Shown here: in pieces, positions 1 to 10,523 of the stretch
Position numbering within the stretch: the first letter of the stretch is position 1
Layout of the letters: each line of letters begins with the position of its first letter
NCBI RefSeq assembly: GCF_049306965.1
Contig: NC_133180.1
Location: 25,177,501 to 25,241,500 of the forward strand
Reading direction: 5' to 3'
DNA length: 64,000 nucleotides
Source of the DNA: Danio rerio
Taxonomy: Eukaryota > Chordata > Actinopteri > Cypriniformes > Danionidae
Position numbers and translations under genes: made by a program
Notes under the pieces: model-generated
Told to the model about the DNA's origin: nothing
What the model saw: only the letters and a program-made list of their open reading frames with translations
Database searches by the model: none

Positions 1-420
1 ATCTGTTACTTTACACACTGTATACGACATATATTTTATATTTGAAATCCAAACACGAAATTGTATATCTTTTATACAGTGTATCACATAGGCTACATAA
101 TTTGCATATTAGATTTGAATAGGACATTAGTAAATCAACAGATTCATTGGAAAGATTCGACTCAACGACTCGTCAACAAAGTTTGGCATGTTTGAAAAAC
201 TTGTTACACGTGTATTCATGTTTTAACAACTACATAATGACATAAAATTACACTCGAGTGTGCTCTCACATTCACAAAATTCATTCTTACACACTTGATA
301 AATGCAATTTTGTGAGTGTTGGGTAATGCACGGGTGTAGTATTTATTTCATTTCCCCAATAATCACACAAATAGTATCAAGACTTCCTAAATTGCAATTC
401 AGCGACATCGGAAGCAAGTT
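1..420. other. 5' flank of dgcr8, no gene seen
   Basis: AT-rich sequence with no convincing exon, RNA gene or recognised repeat on either strand. It lies upstream of the first dgcr8 exon and is taken as distal promoter or intergenic DNA. Confidence 0.5.
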
Positions 421-540
421 TCTTCAGTAAATATGAATCAAGCCGATTGGGCCAATCACATGTGCGTGGGCGCCGGTTGAGAGGCGTGTTCAGAAAGATC
501 TGATGCTGCTCAGCTCTGCAGTGAAGATGGCGGAGAGAAG
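421..540 (+). promoter_or_regulatory. dgcr8: Proximal promoter of dgcr8 with CCAAT and YY1-like motifs
   Basis: An inverted CCAAT box (ATTGG, 446-450) and a direct CCAAT (452-456) lie a few bases apart, with another CCAATC at 557-562. The E-box-like CACATGTG overlaps at 456-463. AAGATGGCGG at 524-533 matches the YY1 motif often found at or just after the start site of housekeeping genes. GC content rises locally here, and a good splice donor follows at 618. The exact start site cannot be read from sequence. Confidence 0.6.
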
Positions 541-617
541 ACACGGCCATCTGAAGCCAATCAGCAGAAAATGCCTATGATTGCATGCTGGCTTCAGTAG
601 ACGCGTTGTCTAATTGG
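490..617 (+). other. dgcr8: dgcr8 non-coding exon 1 (approximate 5' end)
   Basis: The donor GTAAGTA follows position 617 and pairs with a pyrimidine-rich acceptor ending at 1357, which opens exon 2. The exon has no ATG in frame with the main protein. It does hold a short upstream ORF, listed separately. The 5' boundary is a guess based on the promoter motifs. Confidence 0.55.
527..580 (+). promoter_or_regulatory. Upstream ORF in dgcr8 exon 1 (17 codons)
   Basis: ATG at 527-529, inside the YY1-like motif, opens a 17-codon frame ending in TGA at 578-580, well before the real start at 1668. It counts only if transcription begins upstream of 527. If translated it would probably lower translation of the main frame. 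The peptide resembles nothing known. Confidence 0.35.
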
Positions 618-1454
618 GTAAGTAAAAGAAAATCGTTTGCTCAAACATCAGTGATATTTTCTCCTGCCGACGTTAATCTTTATCGCGCATGCTTTGGTCG
701 AAAAGGTTCGGTTGGCGTGTACGATTCATTCTTATACCGTATAAGGACTCACTAATCGAGTCTTCGACTGGTTTCTGCCGAACAAAATAAAAAGCTTGAA
801 CAAACCTGGTTTAATAGCCGAGCAATGTGACGTTAAATTGTAGTTTTTAATGTCGTGAGGAATTGCAGCCATTTTGTTTAGCTTCGCTTAGCCGACAATT
901 TAGCAAGGGCCTTTGGGGCTTCAGCTTGTTATGATGCGTTTTAAATACAGTGTTTATTTTTTAGGCTGTCATGTAGCTACATCACACTACAGTATAGCAA
1001 ATAAATACACAGTTAATATGAGGTAATGCCACTTCGTTATGCGTTGTGATGAGTTAAACGTTGAAAATGCAGAGTTTTGCACTCTTAATTTGCTCTTCCA
1101 ATATAAAATTAGCATTTAAGACCTGGAAATGTTTTATTTTGTTTGTAATTAGAGCTAAAATGCACCATAAATGCATGGCTTGATTTTATTTTTAAACTAA
1201 ATGCATCTTCCTCAGTGTTTCTGTGTTCTTTAAATTATCGTTTGCATTTACTTAATTTCAAAACCTAAAGAAACTATTCATTACAAGTCAGTTTTAATGT
1301 GCCATAAAACTTTTTCCCAATGTCTCTTGATTTTTCTTTTTCCTTTCTCTTTTTCAGTACTGACAGAAGATCTGGCCTCCTGGGATGGACAGTGCTTAGA
1401 TATGGGAACCATTTAAGCTGAATGCATTGTGATTTCCAATAATTGAGACAGTAA

Positions 1455-1510
1455 TTTCTAAAAAGCTGTCTACATTAATGAAAAGAACAATGTAGTCAGC
1501 TTAGCATATT
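1455..1510 (+). ncRNA. mir3618: mir-3618-like hairpin in the dgcr8 5' UTR
   Basis: Positions 1467-1488 match the mature human miR-3618 sequence, as I recall it, at all but about one base. The arm 1463-1476 pairs with 1489-1502 with a single mismatch, around a 12-base A-rich loop, and weaker pairing extends outward. In mammals this 5' UTR hairpin of DGCR8 exon 2 is bound and cut by Drosha-DGCR8, which destabilises the mRNA. Position, exon and sequence all agree, so the same negative feedback is inferred here. Little mature miRNA is expected; the main role is probably in cis. Confidence 0.8.
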
Positions 1511-1667
1511 CAACCATGTACATGACTATTACTAAATAGGAGTTTCAAGCTTTATAATGTATACATGCATGTGTTAGGGCTGCAATTGTTTTAGTTAAAT
1601 CGGGCACATCTCTCCCCAATTGTGTTCTTGTATCAGTTTTAGCATAGCTATTTTTAAGAAATTAAAT

Positions 1668-4600
1668 ATGGATGTAAATGAGATTTTACCTCCCCTCCCA
1701 TTGGAGCCACCTGACGCAGTATTGGCGGGGAATGATTACAGTAAAGCACCTCCACCACCTCCCCTGCAAACGTCCAGTGACGCAGAGGAAATGGACGTTA
1801 GCTCTGGTGGTGATGGACACCAACACACCCCAGCAGTGGACAGGGACGAACAGCTTCTCCTCAACAAACGCACATTGTCTGTTAGTAGCCGCCCATCAGA
1901 TAGTACTGACCCCATGACTACTTGCCCTAGAACCGCTCGCCATGCTCCCCCTGTTACCAAGTTTTTACCTGATCTCAAACTCCTCAGAGACGTAAAGATC
2001 AGTGTCAGCTTTTCGGACAGCAGTAAGAGCAAAGACAGGAAGGTGTTGTACACTGGTTTTGGGCAGGTTAGCGATGAAGATCAGAGCCTAGAGAGCATAA
2101 ACGGAGAATTGCATGATTCTGTAATGATGAGAAGCGTGCCTGGCAGTTCAGCTATGAGCACTGGCTTCATGGGTTTAGCTAGAACTAGAGAAGAGCTGGA
2201 GGCAGAGCAGGAGAACAAGGTTGAGTTCGCTGTGCTGGATGACCTGGAAGATTTCAGCGAGAACTTTCTGGAAGATGGAGAGCCAAGTGCTTTCAGGTCT
2301 CAGATGATAGTTCAGCAGGAGCAAGTGCACGAGGAGGACCTGAGTTACTCCTATGAGGTAAAATGCATGGTTTGTTACGATTATAATTTCCTCTTTGTTA
2401 AAGGGATGGTTCATCCAGCAATTAGAATTTACTCTGCCTTGAGTTTTATCCAAACCTTTAAGTTTCTTAATACTGTTGAACAGTAAAGGTGGTATTTTGA
2501 GTACTGAAAACCTGTAGCCTTTGATTCCTTAATAGGATAAACAACTACGTTGGAAGTCTGTGGTTACAGGTTTCCAGCTTTCTTTAAAATATCTTGTTTT
2601 GTTTACCAGAAGAAACTCAAAGGTTTGAAATAAACGTAAATGATCACAGATTTGTCTTCGGGATGAACTATGCCTTTAAATTGAAATAATGCAGACTAAT
2701 TAAAGATGTTCATCATATAAAACATGTACTGAATTGTGCGTCATATGCAGATATGTGTTTTTCATTCTTCAACAAGGATCCTGGAGTGTAACAAGGTGGC
2801 TCATTGAAGAACATTTGAATCACAGCTCATAAAGTGGGCTTGATTCAAATCTGCTTCTTGGTGTATATCTAGTTGATGTTTTAGTGGGTGCTGGTTACTA
2901 ACCAATTTGCTCTTCCAGGAGGACTTTGACAATGATGTAGATGCCCTGTTGGAGGAAGGCATGCCCATGCCCAAGAAGAGGCGTGTGGCTGAAGACAAAT
3001 ATGCTGGAGACAGTGATCACCATTCAGACGGGGAGGCCGGAGTTCAGCCTATGATGACCAAAATTAAGACCATTCTTAAGAGTGAGCCTCAGAAACCCTT
3101 TGTTAACTTGATTCAGAAGTCATCAAGCATTCTTTCTAGCTACACTGTTAAAATTTTTAGCAAGTTTGCTTTATTGTCCCTTGACGTTTTGTAATTATTT
3201 TTGAGTTCTATTTATTGATATAGCATGTGGCCACAAGGCCACACAAAGTGCATTATAGAATAGATACAAACAAGCATGGACATAAGCAAAACTGCAATAG
3301 GCACATAAAGAGGGGCTTATAGGCCCAATCCCAATTCTATTTTTGTACCCCTACCCCTTCCCCTTGGCCCTTACAACAGAGGGTTAAGGGGAAGGGCTTC
3401 AAAATTTTCTCCTAAGAATTGAGACTGCACTGCACACGTCATCATGTGCCATCATGATCTCTTGCTTCATGTGAGATCCGACGATCGTGACTGCTGTAGT
3501 TATTCCAGTTGTTTTTTTTTTTGTTTTTTTTTGGTATTTATCTTCAGGAAATCACTGAAGGCATATATTATTTTATCATAACGATCTAAAGTGACAATAA
3601 GATCGTAACTTTACTGTGCATTTATACAGTGGCCATATTCATCTATGTAAACACACCAAAACAACATTACCAATATAGCAGAAACTGTAAAAAGCTCAGT
3701 TTCAGCCACTAGACTTTTCTGACGGTATTAGAGTGTCAGAATGTTGTGGGACTGCTATTACAGATTATAGATCGTAAAATTTAGCTTTTTATTTATTTTT
3801 TTTATTTTTTTTATGAAAAAACTTTTTCATTTTCATGTTTCAGGGAAAACAGTTATGTATATATATATATTAAAACATGTGCTTATTGTAAAAATTTGTA
3901 ATAATGACAAAAATACCATTTTGTGGATCTCCTTATTTTCGGGTTTAGCAATACTGCTGTTGTGGCTGGTGTATTCTGGGAAATTTTCTTAGCCCTTGGT
4001 TTCGTGTGTGGTCCTGAAAAATCTTTTTTCGAAGGGCTATTCACCCCTTCCCTTTAGACCACAGGTGTCAAACTCAGTTCCAAAAGGGCCGCAGCTCTGC
4101 ACAGTTTAGTTCCAACCCTAATTAAACACACCTGATCAAACTAATTGAGTCCTACAGGCTTGTTTGAAACCTACAGGTAAGTGTGTTGGAGCAGGGTTGG
4201 AACTAAACTGTGCAGGGCTTCGGCCCTCCAGGAATTGAGTTTGAGACTCCTCTACGCCTTGACATGAACGTGCAAAATGAGGGGTAGGGGTGAGGGGAAG
4301 GGCTAAGGGGTAGAATTGGGATTGGGCCATAGTCTGAAGCAATGGCAAATATTGAAAATATATATATTTTATAATAATACAGTTTTTACGATAACCTTTT
4401 TTTTTGGCCGATTTAATACATGCATGCAGAATAAAATCAGCAATTTCTGAAAAACAATCTTTTAAAGCAGGTGGATGTCTTGAGTCAGACTCGAGAGGAG
4501 TATTTTTTTATTTGGTAGAAAATGCATTTTTAGAATTTTTATTTTTTATATCTACAACTTTTATTGCTTTTAGTTTGACAATAGCACAAAAACCGAAACC

Positions 4601-7600
4601 CTAAATTGGATTCTTGCTGGCTATACTTTTAGTAATTGTTAAATATAATTATTTTTTTATTTGATTTTTAAGGTCGTGGTCGACCGCCAACTGAGCCATT
4701 ACCTGATGGGTGGATCATGACATTCCATAACTCCGGCATTCCAGTCTACCTCCACCGGGAAACCAGAGTTGTAACCTGGTCTAGACCTTACTTCCTTGGA
4801 ACAGGAAGCATTAGGGTAAACATTTTGACTTGCCTAAGATATGACACTTACTGTAAATTGCAATTAAACAATTACAATGTTCAATTTATTTTTTCACGCT
4901 CCTCATCTCTATTCTCTTATTTTCCCCTAGAAACATGACCCACCAACCAGTAGCATTCCCTGCCTGCACTACAAGAAAATGAAGGAACAAGAAGAAAGGG
5001 AACAGAATGGAGAGGTGACTCCGACAGCGGAGATTTCTCCAGTCAAATCTGGGGAGGAGGGTATCTCACTGGAGCGAGCCGATGAGCCTGACTCCACTGC
5101 CACTGAAGAGCCCACCGGCAGACCAACATCAGAAGATCCGGATCTTGACCTCATGGAGCCAGGAGGGTCTTCTATAGAGGGGAAGGATGGCCAAACCGGG
5201 GATACTGCACAGGGAGCATTGGGCCAGGTCAAAGCCAAGGTGGAGGTCTGCAAAGATGAGTCTATTGGTAAGTGGACTTTATACTTATAATTTTTTTATA
5301 TATACAATAATCAAAATTTGCAGAGGATTAAAGCCTTTTAAAGTTTTCATAAAATTATTTAACAGCCATTTTTGGTCTTGGGACAATTTTGAAAAGCTAT
5401 TTTCCCCCCACTTCAGATGTTGATTACTGTATACATCACTGTGAAAATGTGCCTGGCATGTAAACCTCCTCTTGTGTTTTGTATCCCAGAAATTGAGGAT
5501 TTTAGAAGCTACCTAGAGAAGTGCTTTGATTTTGAGCAAGTGACAGTGAAGAAGTTCCGCACATGGGCTGAGCGCAGACAGTTCAACAGGGACATGAAGA
5601 GGAAACAGGCTGAGTCTGAGAGGCCCATCCTACCAGCCAATCAGAAGCTCATCACGCTGTCTGTTCAAGATGCCCCCACAAAGAAAGGTGCCTATGAAAT
5701 TAATACATTTATGAATCTTAAAACCAATAAAACATGCTGTTTTAACAACAATAACAATGTTTATATTACAGAGTTTGTCATCAACCCAAATGGGAAGTCA
5801 GAAGTGTGCATTTTACATGAGTATATGCAAAGAGTACTCAAAGTGCGACCAGTTTACAACTTTTTTGAATGTGGTAAGTAGCATAATGCTGAAGGATATT
5901 TGGATTTGAAAGAGAAGATTCTGATATTGACATTTTGGAAGGGATTAAAAAAAAAACTTTGGATTTAGTTTTTTCATGGATAAAATGACACTAGAACATC
6001 AATTAATCCCTGTCTAAATGAGTGATTCACTGAATTTTCTTTATTTTTCATTCTAAATGGTCTATCTATGAATTATTAAATTGGCTGAAATTATTGGATC
6101 AGAGACAGATTTATTCAGAAGTGTAATTGCAATGTTACTCTGCAATGCGCTAATATTTAGCCCCAGGCTTTTAAACTATTTTTGTTGGGGGAAAATACAA
6201 TATTGTGTCTGTAGCTTGCCCTATAAAAAGTAAAGTGTAAAGTCCTGATTTTCTGGAAAACCACTACTCTGTGCCATTACATATGTTTTTTTTTATTAAT
6301 TAATTTTTTTTTAAAGTGAGCAACAAACCCATAAATAATGCATATGCCATCCCTAGAGTTAATCTTTTAAGAAACCAAATTACTTGTGGGCCATGTCTGT
6401 ATAAAATGTCTCTTAAATCTACTGTAATGCATGTGTTTTTTGTTTTATATATACAATGTTTTTGTATATACTGTACTTAAATGTAAAGTCTCCATATTTT
6501 TTTTTCCCTCAGAAAACCCAAGTGAACCCTTCGGAGCCTCAGTGATTATAGACGGTGTTACATACGGCACTGGAACAGCTAGTAGTAAAAAACTTGCCAA
6601 GAATAAAGCTGGTATCTTTTCCCCGTTTCTGTTTGAGTCCTGTAATCTCAGCAAGAAATCATTTTGCTTCAACATAACTGCAAGCAAATAATTTACTTTA
6701 TTCTCTTTTGTTTAAGCTCGAGCAACACTGGAAATCCTCATTCCTGACTTTGTGAAGCAGACGTCTGAGGAGAAGCCCGTAGAGGGAGATGAACTGGAGG
6801 TGCTGCTCTTCTTTATATTTTATCTTTGAGTAGATTAATTTATTTCATGGTACTTATGGTGTGTGTTGTTTTCCATTTCCACAGTATTTTAATCATATCA
6901 GTATTGAAGATTCAAGGGTGTATGAGCTGACCAACAAAGCAGGTTTACTCTCACCATATCAGATCCTTCATGAGTGCCTTAAGAGGTGCGTTATCATTAT
7001 GCATAATCAGTCATTTGATCACACTGACAATTCATTCTCACAGAAGATAGGTTTGTTAATACATCACAAACATCTGTGGGTCCTTGAAGTTTCATGTCTG
7101 AAAAGCAACTAAAGATTAGTTGGTGTGTGTTTCACAGAAACCATGGCATGGGAGACACCAGCATCAAGTTTGAGGTGATTCCAGGAAAGAACCAGAAGAG
7201 TGAATACGTCATGACATGTGGGAAGCACACTGTGCGCGGCTGGTGTGAGTATCCATGCCTAAAGAAAGGCATATTGATTGAATATACAAGTGAAAACCAA
7301 GGCTGTGCAACTATTTGAAATGAAATTGAGATTTAGATTCAGCAAAAGCTGTGATTCTCATGCACATCTTGTCAGGGTAACCTTGCTCTGTGATCACGAG
7401 TAAACTGCAAATACGCTGTGGTCAGGAAATCGAACAAAGCAGCAGATTTAACTGCTTTCATTGATTCAACTGGACTAGTTAACACTGCTGAATCATGTAA
7501 TGTAATGTGTTATTTCACTATAACTCTATTTCACTATATTATAACGGTCAACTGAAGTTATGAGATGGGCTTGGAGTAAAAACGTATATTAAATGTGGTA

Positions 7601-10523
7601 TTTTGCATGCTTTTTGATCAGCATCAACACCAAGCCATAGTTCACTGAGAACAGCTGTCAAAAAAGGCAAATAATATTTTCTGCAACCTTTTTAACTTGA
7701 CTCTAAACTAATGGCTCTGTGTAGGAAACACTGCTCCATCTAAAGCAGGGGTCTCAAACTCGCGGCCCGCGGGCCATTTACGGCCCTCAGTGCAATATTT
7801 TGTGGCCCGCGCCGACCGCTGTACTCTGACAGAAGCAGCGGAGCGGGGAGAGAGAGCGCTCCCCGCTCCGCTGATTCTATCCGTACACATCGCGCTTGTC
7901 ACTCAATGCGCGTTGTCGCGCGCGTTCTGATCAGCTGTGTTGTCGTGCGCGTACTCAAGAGCGGTGTTATCGCGCGCCTACTAAAGAGCGGGACCGAGGG
8001 TGTGTCACGTCGCGGGGGCACTTTTAATCATTTTGGAAGGGCACTTTCTATGCAAGACTAAAAAGGGCATGTACTCTGCACAGGTTGAGCCCTATGTGTG
8101 CACGTGCCTGCCCTGCATCTTAAATATATTGATATTATTGGTAGATACAGACTGGTACAGACTGATGTGACTGGAGTGGGGTGGGGGTGTTTCATTTATA
8201 CATATATACGCCTTTTTTTCAGGTGAGGGAATGGAAGTTTTGAGTGAGTTCCCCCACTTTTTTCCCTAGGACTTCAATAAGTCAAAGTACAGGTCTAGAC
8301 TTAATGATGATCATCTTCAAGCCATACTGAGGGTCTCAACTGCTTCCGCTCTAAAGCCAAATGTGGTTTAGATTTGTGAGAAGAAGCGCTGTCAAGTCTC
8401 TGGCAGCAAGAAGTAGGCAAAAGATGCCATGTTCAGAAGAACTGTTCATAATCTTCACTCAATGTTCTATTAATGTTCAGGACACTTCATGTTTAGAAGA
8501 AATAATTAAAACTGTTAATAATGACATTTGAGGACTTTATTTTTGTGAAATCCCTTATGCGGCCCAGCCTCACCCAGACTTTGCCTCCTGCGGCCCCCAG
8601 GTAAATTGAGTTTGAGACCCCTGATCTAAAGGAATCTGCTGGAGGTTTAGAACCTGATTTACTGAAAACTGAGCATGAATTTCACCTTTGGTTAATCATT
8701 TAGGATTATAAAAAGTTTGCTGTGCAATACTGGTCTACTTTCCACATAGCCAATACTGTATCTCTTTATGACTGCAGGTAAAAATAAGCGAGTCGGAAAG
8801 CAGCTGGCGTCACAGAAGATTCTCCAGATGCTTCATCCTCATGTGAAGAACTGGGGCTCACTGCTGCGCATGTATGGCAGAGAAAGCAACAAAATGGTTA
8901 AAAAGGTCAGCGCACGCACACACTGTTGTTTATACACACTGCATTAGAAGTGTTTTTTTGCAGTGACAGAGGTTGTAATGTTGAATTCTTATTGTTTTCA
9001 GGAGAATTCTGATAAGAGTGTGATTGAGCTTCAGCAGTATGCCAAAAAGAACAAGCCAAACCTTCACATCCTCAACAAACTGCGAGAGGAAATGATGAAA
9101 CTGGCTCGAGAAAGGGTACGGCTGCAACCATGTGATCTAGTGCAGATACTGTAGATCTTATGATGTTGGCTAAAGATTAACCATTGTAATGCAATCAAGA
9201 TCTGTATTATTTTATAACTTTTATACTTCAAACCAAAAAAAACACAATCTTCCTGTTAATGAGAGTGTTGAAATATATTTCTAATGCTACCTTTTATCTA
9301 GGTGTTCCTGTATTTAAACTTTTTATCAAATCACTTTTAAATGGATAGGAAAAAACTGATGCTGATGATGCACTTTTTAAAATATAAAACCAAATTCATG
9401 GTTACTCAAACTGCATTTTTAAAATGCATATTTCCACCAAAGCAACAGCTAAAAGAAGTATTTATTTTAAATGAGTTGTTTTAAATATTTTTATTTGCAT
9501 TCTTAAATATACAATTGACAAATTATTGCATGAAATGTTGATCACATTATTATTTTATATATACATTTATATTAAAGATTTTCAAATAGTACAAACATCA
9601 GACAAACAAGCCATCCCCAAGCGCTGCAAAATAAATGAACCTTTACAAATGTGAGTTAAAAAGAAAAATAGTATTAAAAGTAAAATAAAATTATCAAAAC
9701 AAAACAGAAGCCAGAACTCTTTTAAAATAAAAATTTCAGATTTTATGTAGAAAAGATTGAAGAGGTTCCTAAGGTCTACTGAATTTGTCTTGTTTGTGGT
9801 TGAAGTCATAATTTTTCCAAAGGAAGAAAGACTGACAACTGCGAAATCCACATGGAAATAGTTGGAGTTTGAGAAGTTGACCATTTTAGTAATACACATT
9901 TCTTAGCCAGAAATGTAAGACTTGTAAACAGGTTTGAGCTCTCATTCAAAAAGGTCTTCAAGTAAGTCATTCTACAAAAAAAGGGGGAGAAAATAAAGTT
10001 TTCCAGTTATCTCCTGGATTGCTCTCCAAAATGGTTGGATGTAAACACAAGACCAAAATACATGAAAAAATGTGCCCTTACAAGTTTTGTACTTAAAACA
10101 GAGATGGTTTATTATTTGAAACAGAAAAATTCTGCCCCACAAGCGTGTTATATACAAGGTAAAGGCTTGATTTGTTCTTGTTCTAAATCTTTTGGTTTAT
10201 CATTATCATTTTGAGGTTTAAAAGAAGATTTATAACTTTTAGCATTTTACAAGCTGTACTGTTGATACCTGAAGGTGCTTTGTACGTATTAACCCAAAGT
10301 TATCTGAATGGGAAGCGTCTATTTCTATTCAAAACAACCTGAACTTTTTATGGGTTAACATATTGTTTAAATGTGTATTCATGAATTGACAAATATTAGT
10401 TAACTTGTGAATACTCATTTGTCTTTTCTATTGTTTCAGGAGGAGGCAAGAAAAAAGCCGAAGATGACTATAATGGAGTCTGCTCAACCTGGCAGTGAAC
10501 CTCTGTGTACTGTTGACGTCTAG
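1668..10523 (+). CDS. dgcr8: DGCR8 microprocessor complex subunit (Pasha), complete, 13 coding exons
   Basis: Nuclear RNA-binding partner of Drosha; it binds pri-miRNA hairpins so that Drosha can cut them. Coding exons: 1668-2357, 2919-3081, 4673-4815, 4931-5267, 5490-5687, 5772-5873, 6513-6611, 6717-6799, 6885-6985, 7138-7244, 8778-8905, 9002-9115, 10440-10523. All junctions are GT-AG and in phase, giving 782 aa (human 773). The start at 1668 has A at -3 and G at +4 and begins [11 protein letters not shown]. Seen in order: acidic, proline-rich N-terminus; nuclear localisation signal PKKRR (248-252); WW domain (about 292-327); heme-ligand motif IPCL with Cys343 (human Cys352); dsRBD1 (about 520-592); dsRBD2 (about 629-694); C-terminal Drosha-binding tail ending PLCTVDV. 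The first coding exon carries two Microprocessor hairpins, so expression is probably self-limiting. Identity rests on near-identical residues throughout the second half. Confidence 0.97.
1746..1822 (+). ncRNA. mir1306: mir-1306-like hairpin inside the dgcr8 coding sequence
   Basis: Positions 1755-1776 correspond to human miR-1306-5p and 1795-1812 to miR-1306-3p. ACGTCCA at 1770-1776 pairs with TGGACGT at 1792-1798, and the CCACCACC arm pairs with GGTGGTG, leaving a loop of about 15 bases. The hairpin lies in codons of the proline-rich N-terminus ([17 protein letters not shown]). The DNA is conserved with human even at third codon positions, unlike the codons around it, so the constraint acts on the RNA. 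This is the second Microprocessor cleavage site known from mammalian DGCR8 mRNA. Confidence 0.85.
3322..4328. mobile_element. Non-autonomous DNA transposon, 1.0 kb, dgcr8 intron
   Basis: Perfect 18-bp terminal inverted repeats, GGCCCAATCCCAATTCTA at the left end and its complement at the right, with ATA on both outer sides (possible 3-bp target duplication). There is no transposase frame. Inside the right half sits a separate palindromic element (about 4062-4254). A partial relative in opposite orientation lies at 35400-35851. A PIF/Harbinger-type origin is possible from the 3-bp duplication but unproven. Confidence 0.8.
4062..4254. mobile_element. Small palindromic element (hAT/Angel-like) nested in the 1.0 kb transposon
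   Basis: Begins CAGGTGTCAAACTCAG and ends with the near-complement TTGAGTTTGAGACTCC. The inner arms are also inverted copies (CTGCACAGTTTAGTTCCAAC against GTTGGAACTAAACTGTGCAG). The whole can fold into one long hairpin. This is a common fish repeat; its target duplication is too decayed to be sure of. Confidence 0.7.
7746..8623. mobile_element. Non-autonomous hAT transposon, 878 bp, dgcr8 intron
   Basis: Ends CAGGGGTCTCAAACTC and GAGTTTGAGACCCCTG form perfect inverted repeats. The element is flanked by an exact 8-bp duplication, ATCTAAAG (7738-7745 and 8624-8631), the hAT signature. The 5' part is GC-rich (CGCGGCCCGCGGGCC), unlike the host intron. No transposase frame remains. Confidence 0.92.
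9580..10200 (-). mobile_element. LINE (L1-type) ORF2 C-terminal remnant in dgcr8 intron
   Basis: On the minus strand the translation contains [19 protein letters not shown], which matches the cysteine-containing tail of fish L1-type ORF2 proteins. The frame then continues in broken pieces toward 9580. No 5' part, EN domain or RT domain is present, so this is a 5'-truncated dead copy. The limits are approximate. Confidence 0.65.

Noticed and set aside
1620-1667. Possible longer dgcr8 N-terminus starting upstream of 1668
   Set aside because: The upstream in-frame codons contain no ATG; the ATG at 1668 has a good context and fits the family.
2358-2486. Extension of dgcr8 exon 2 past the splice donor
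   Set aside because: Open by chance for 43 codons; the donor GTAAAA and the in-phase exon at 2919 match known DGCR8.
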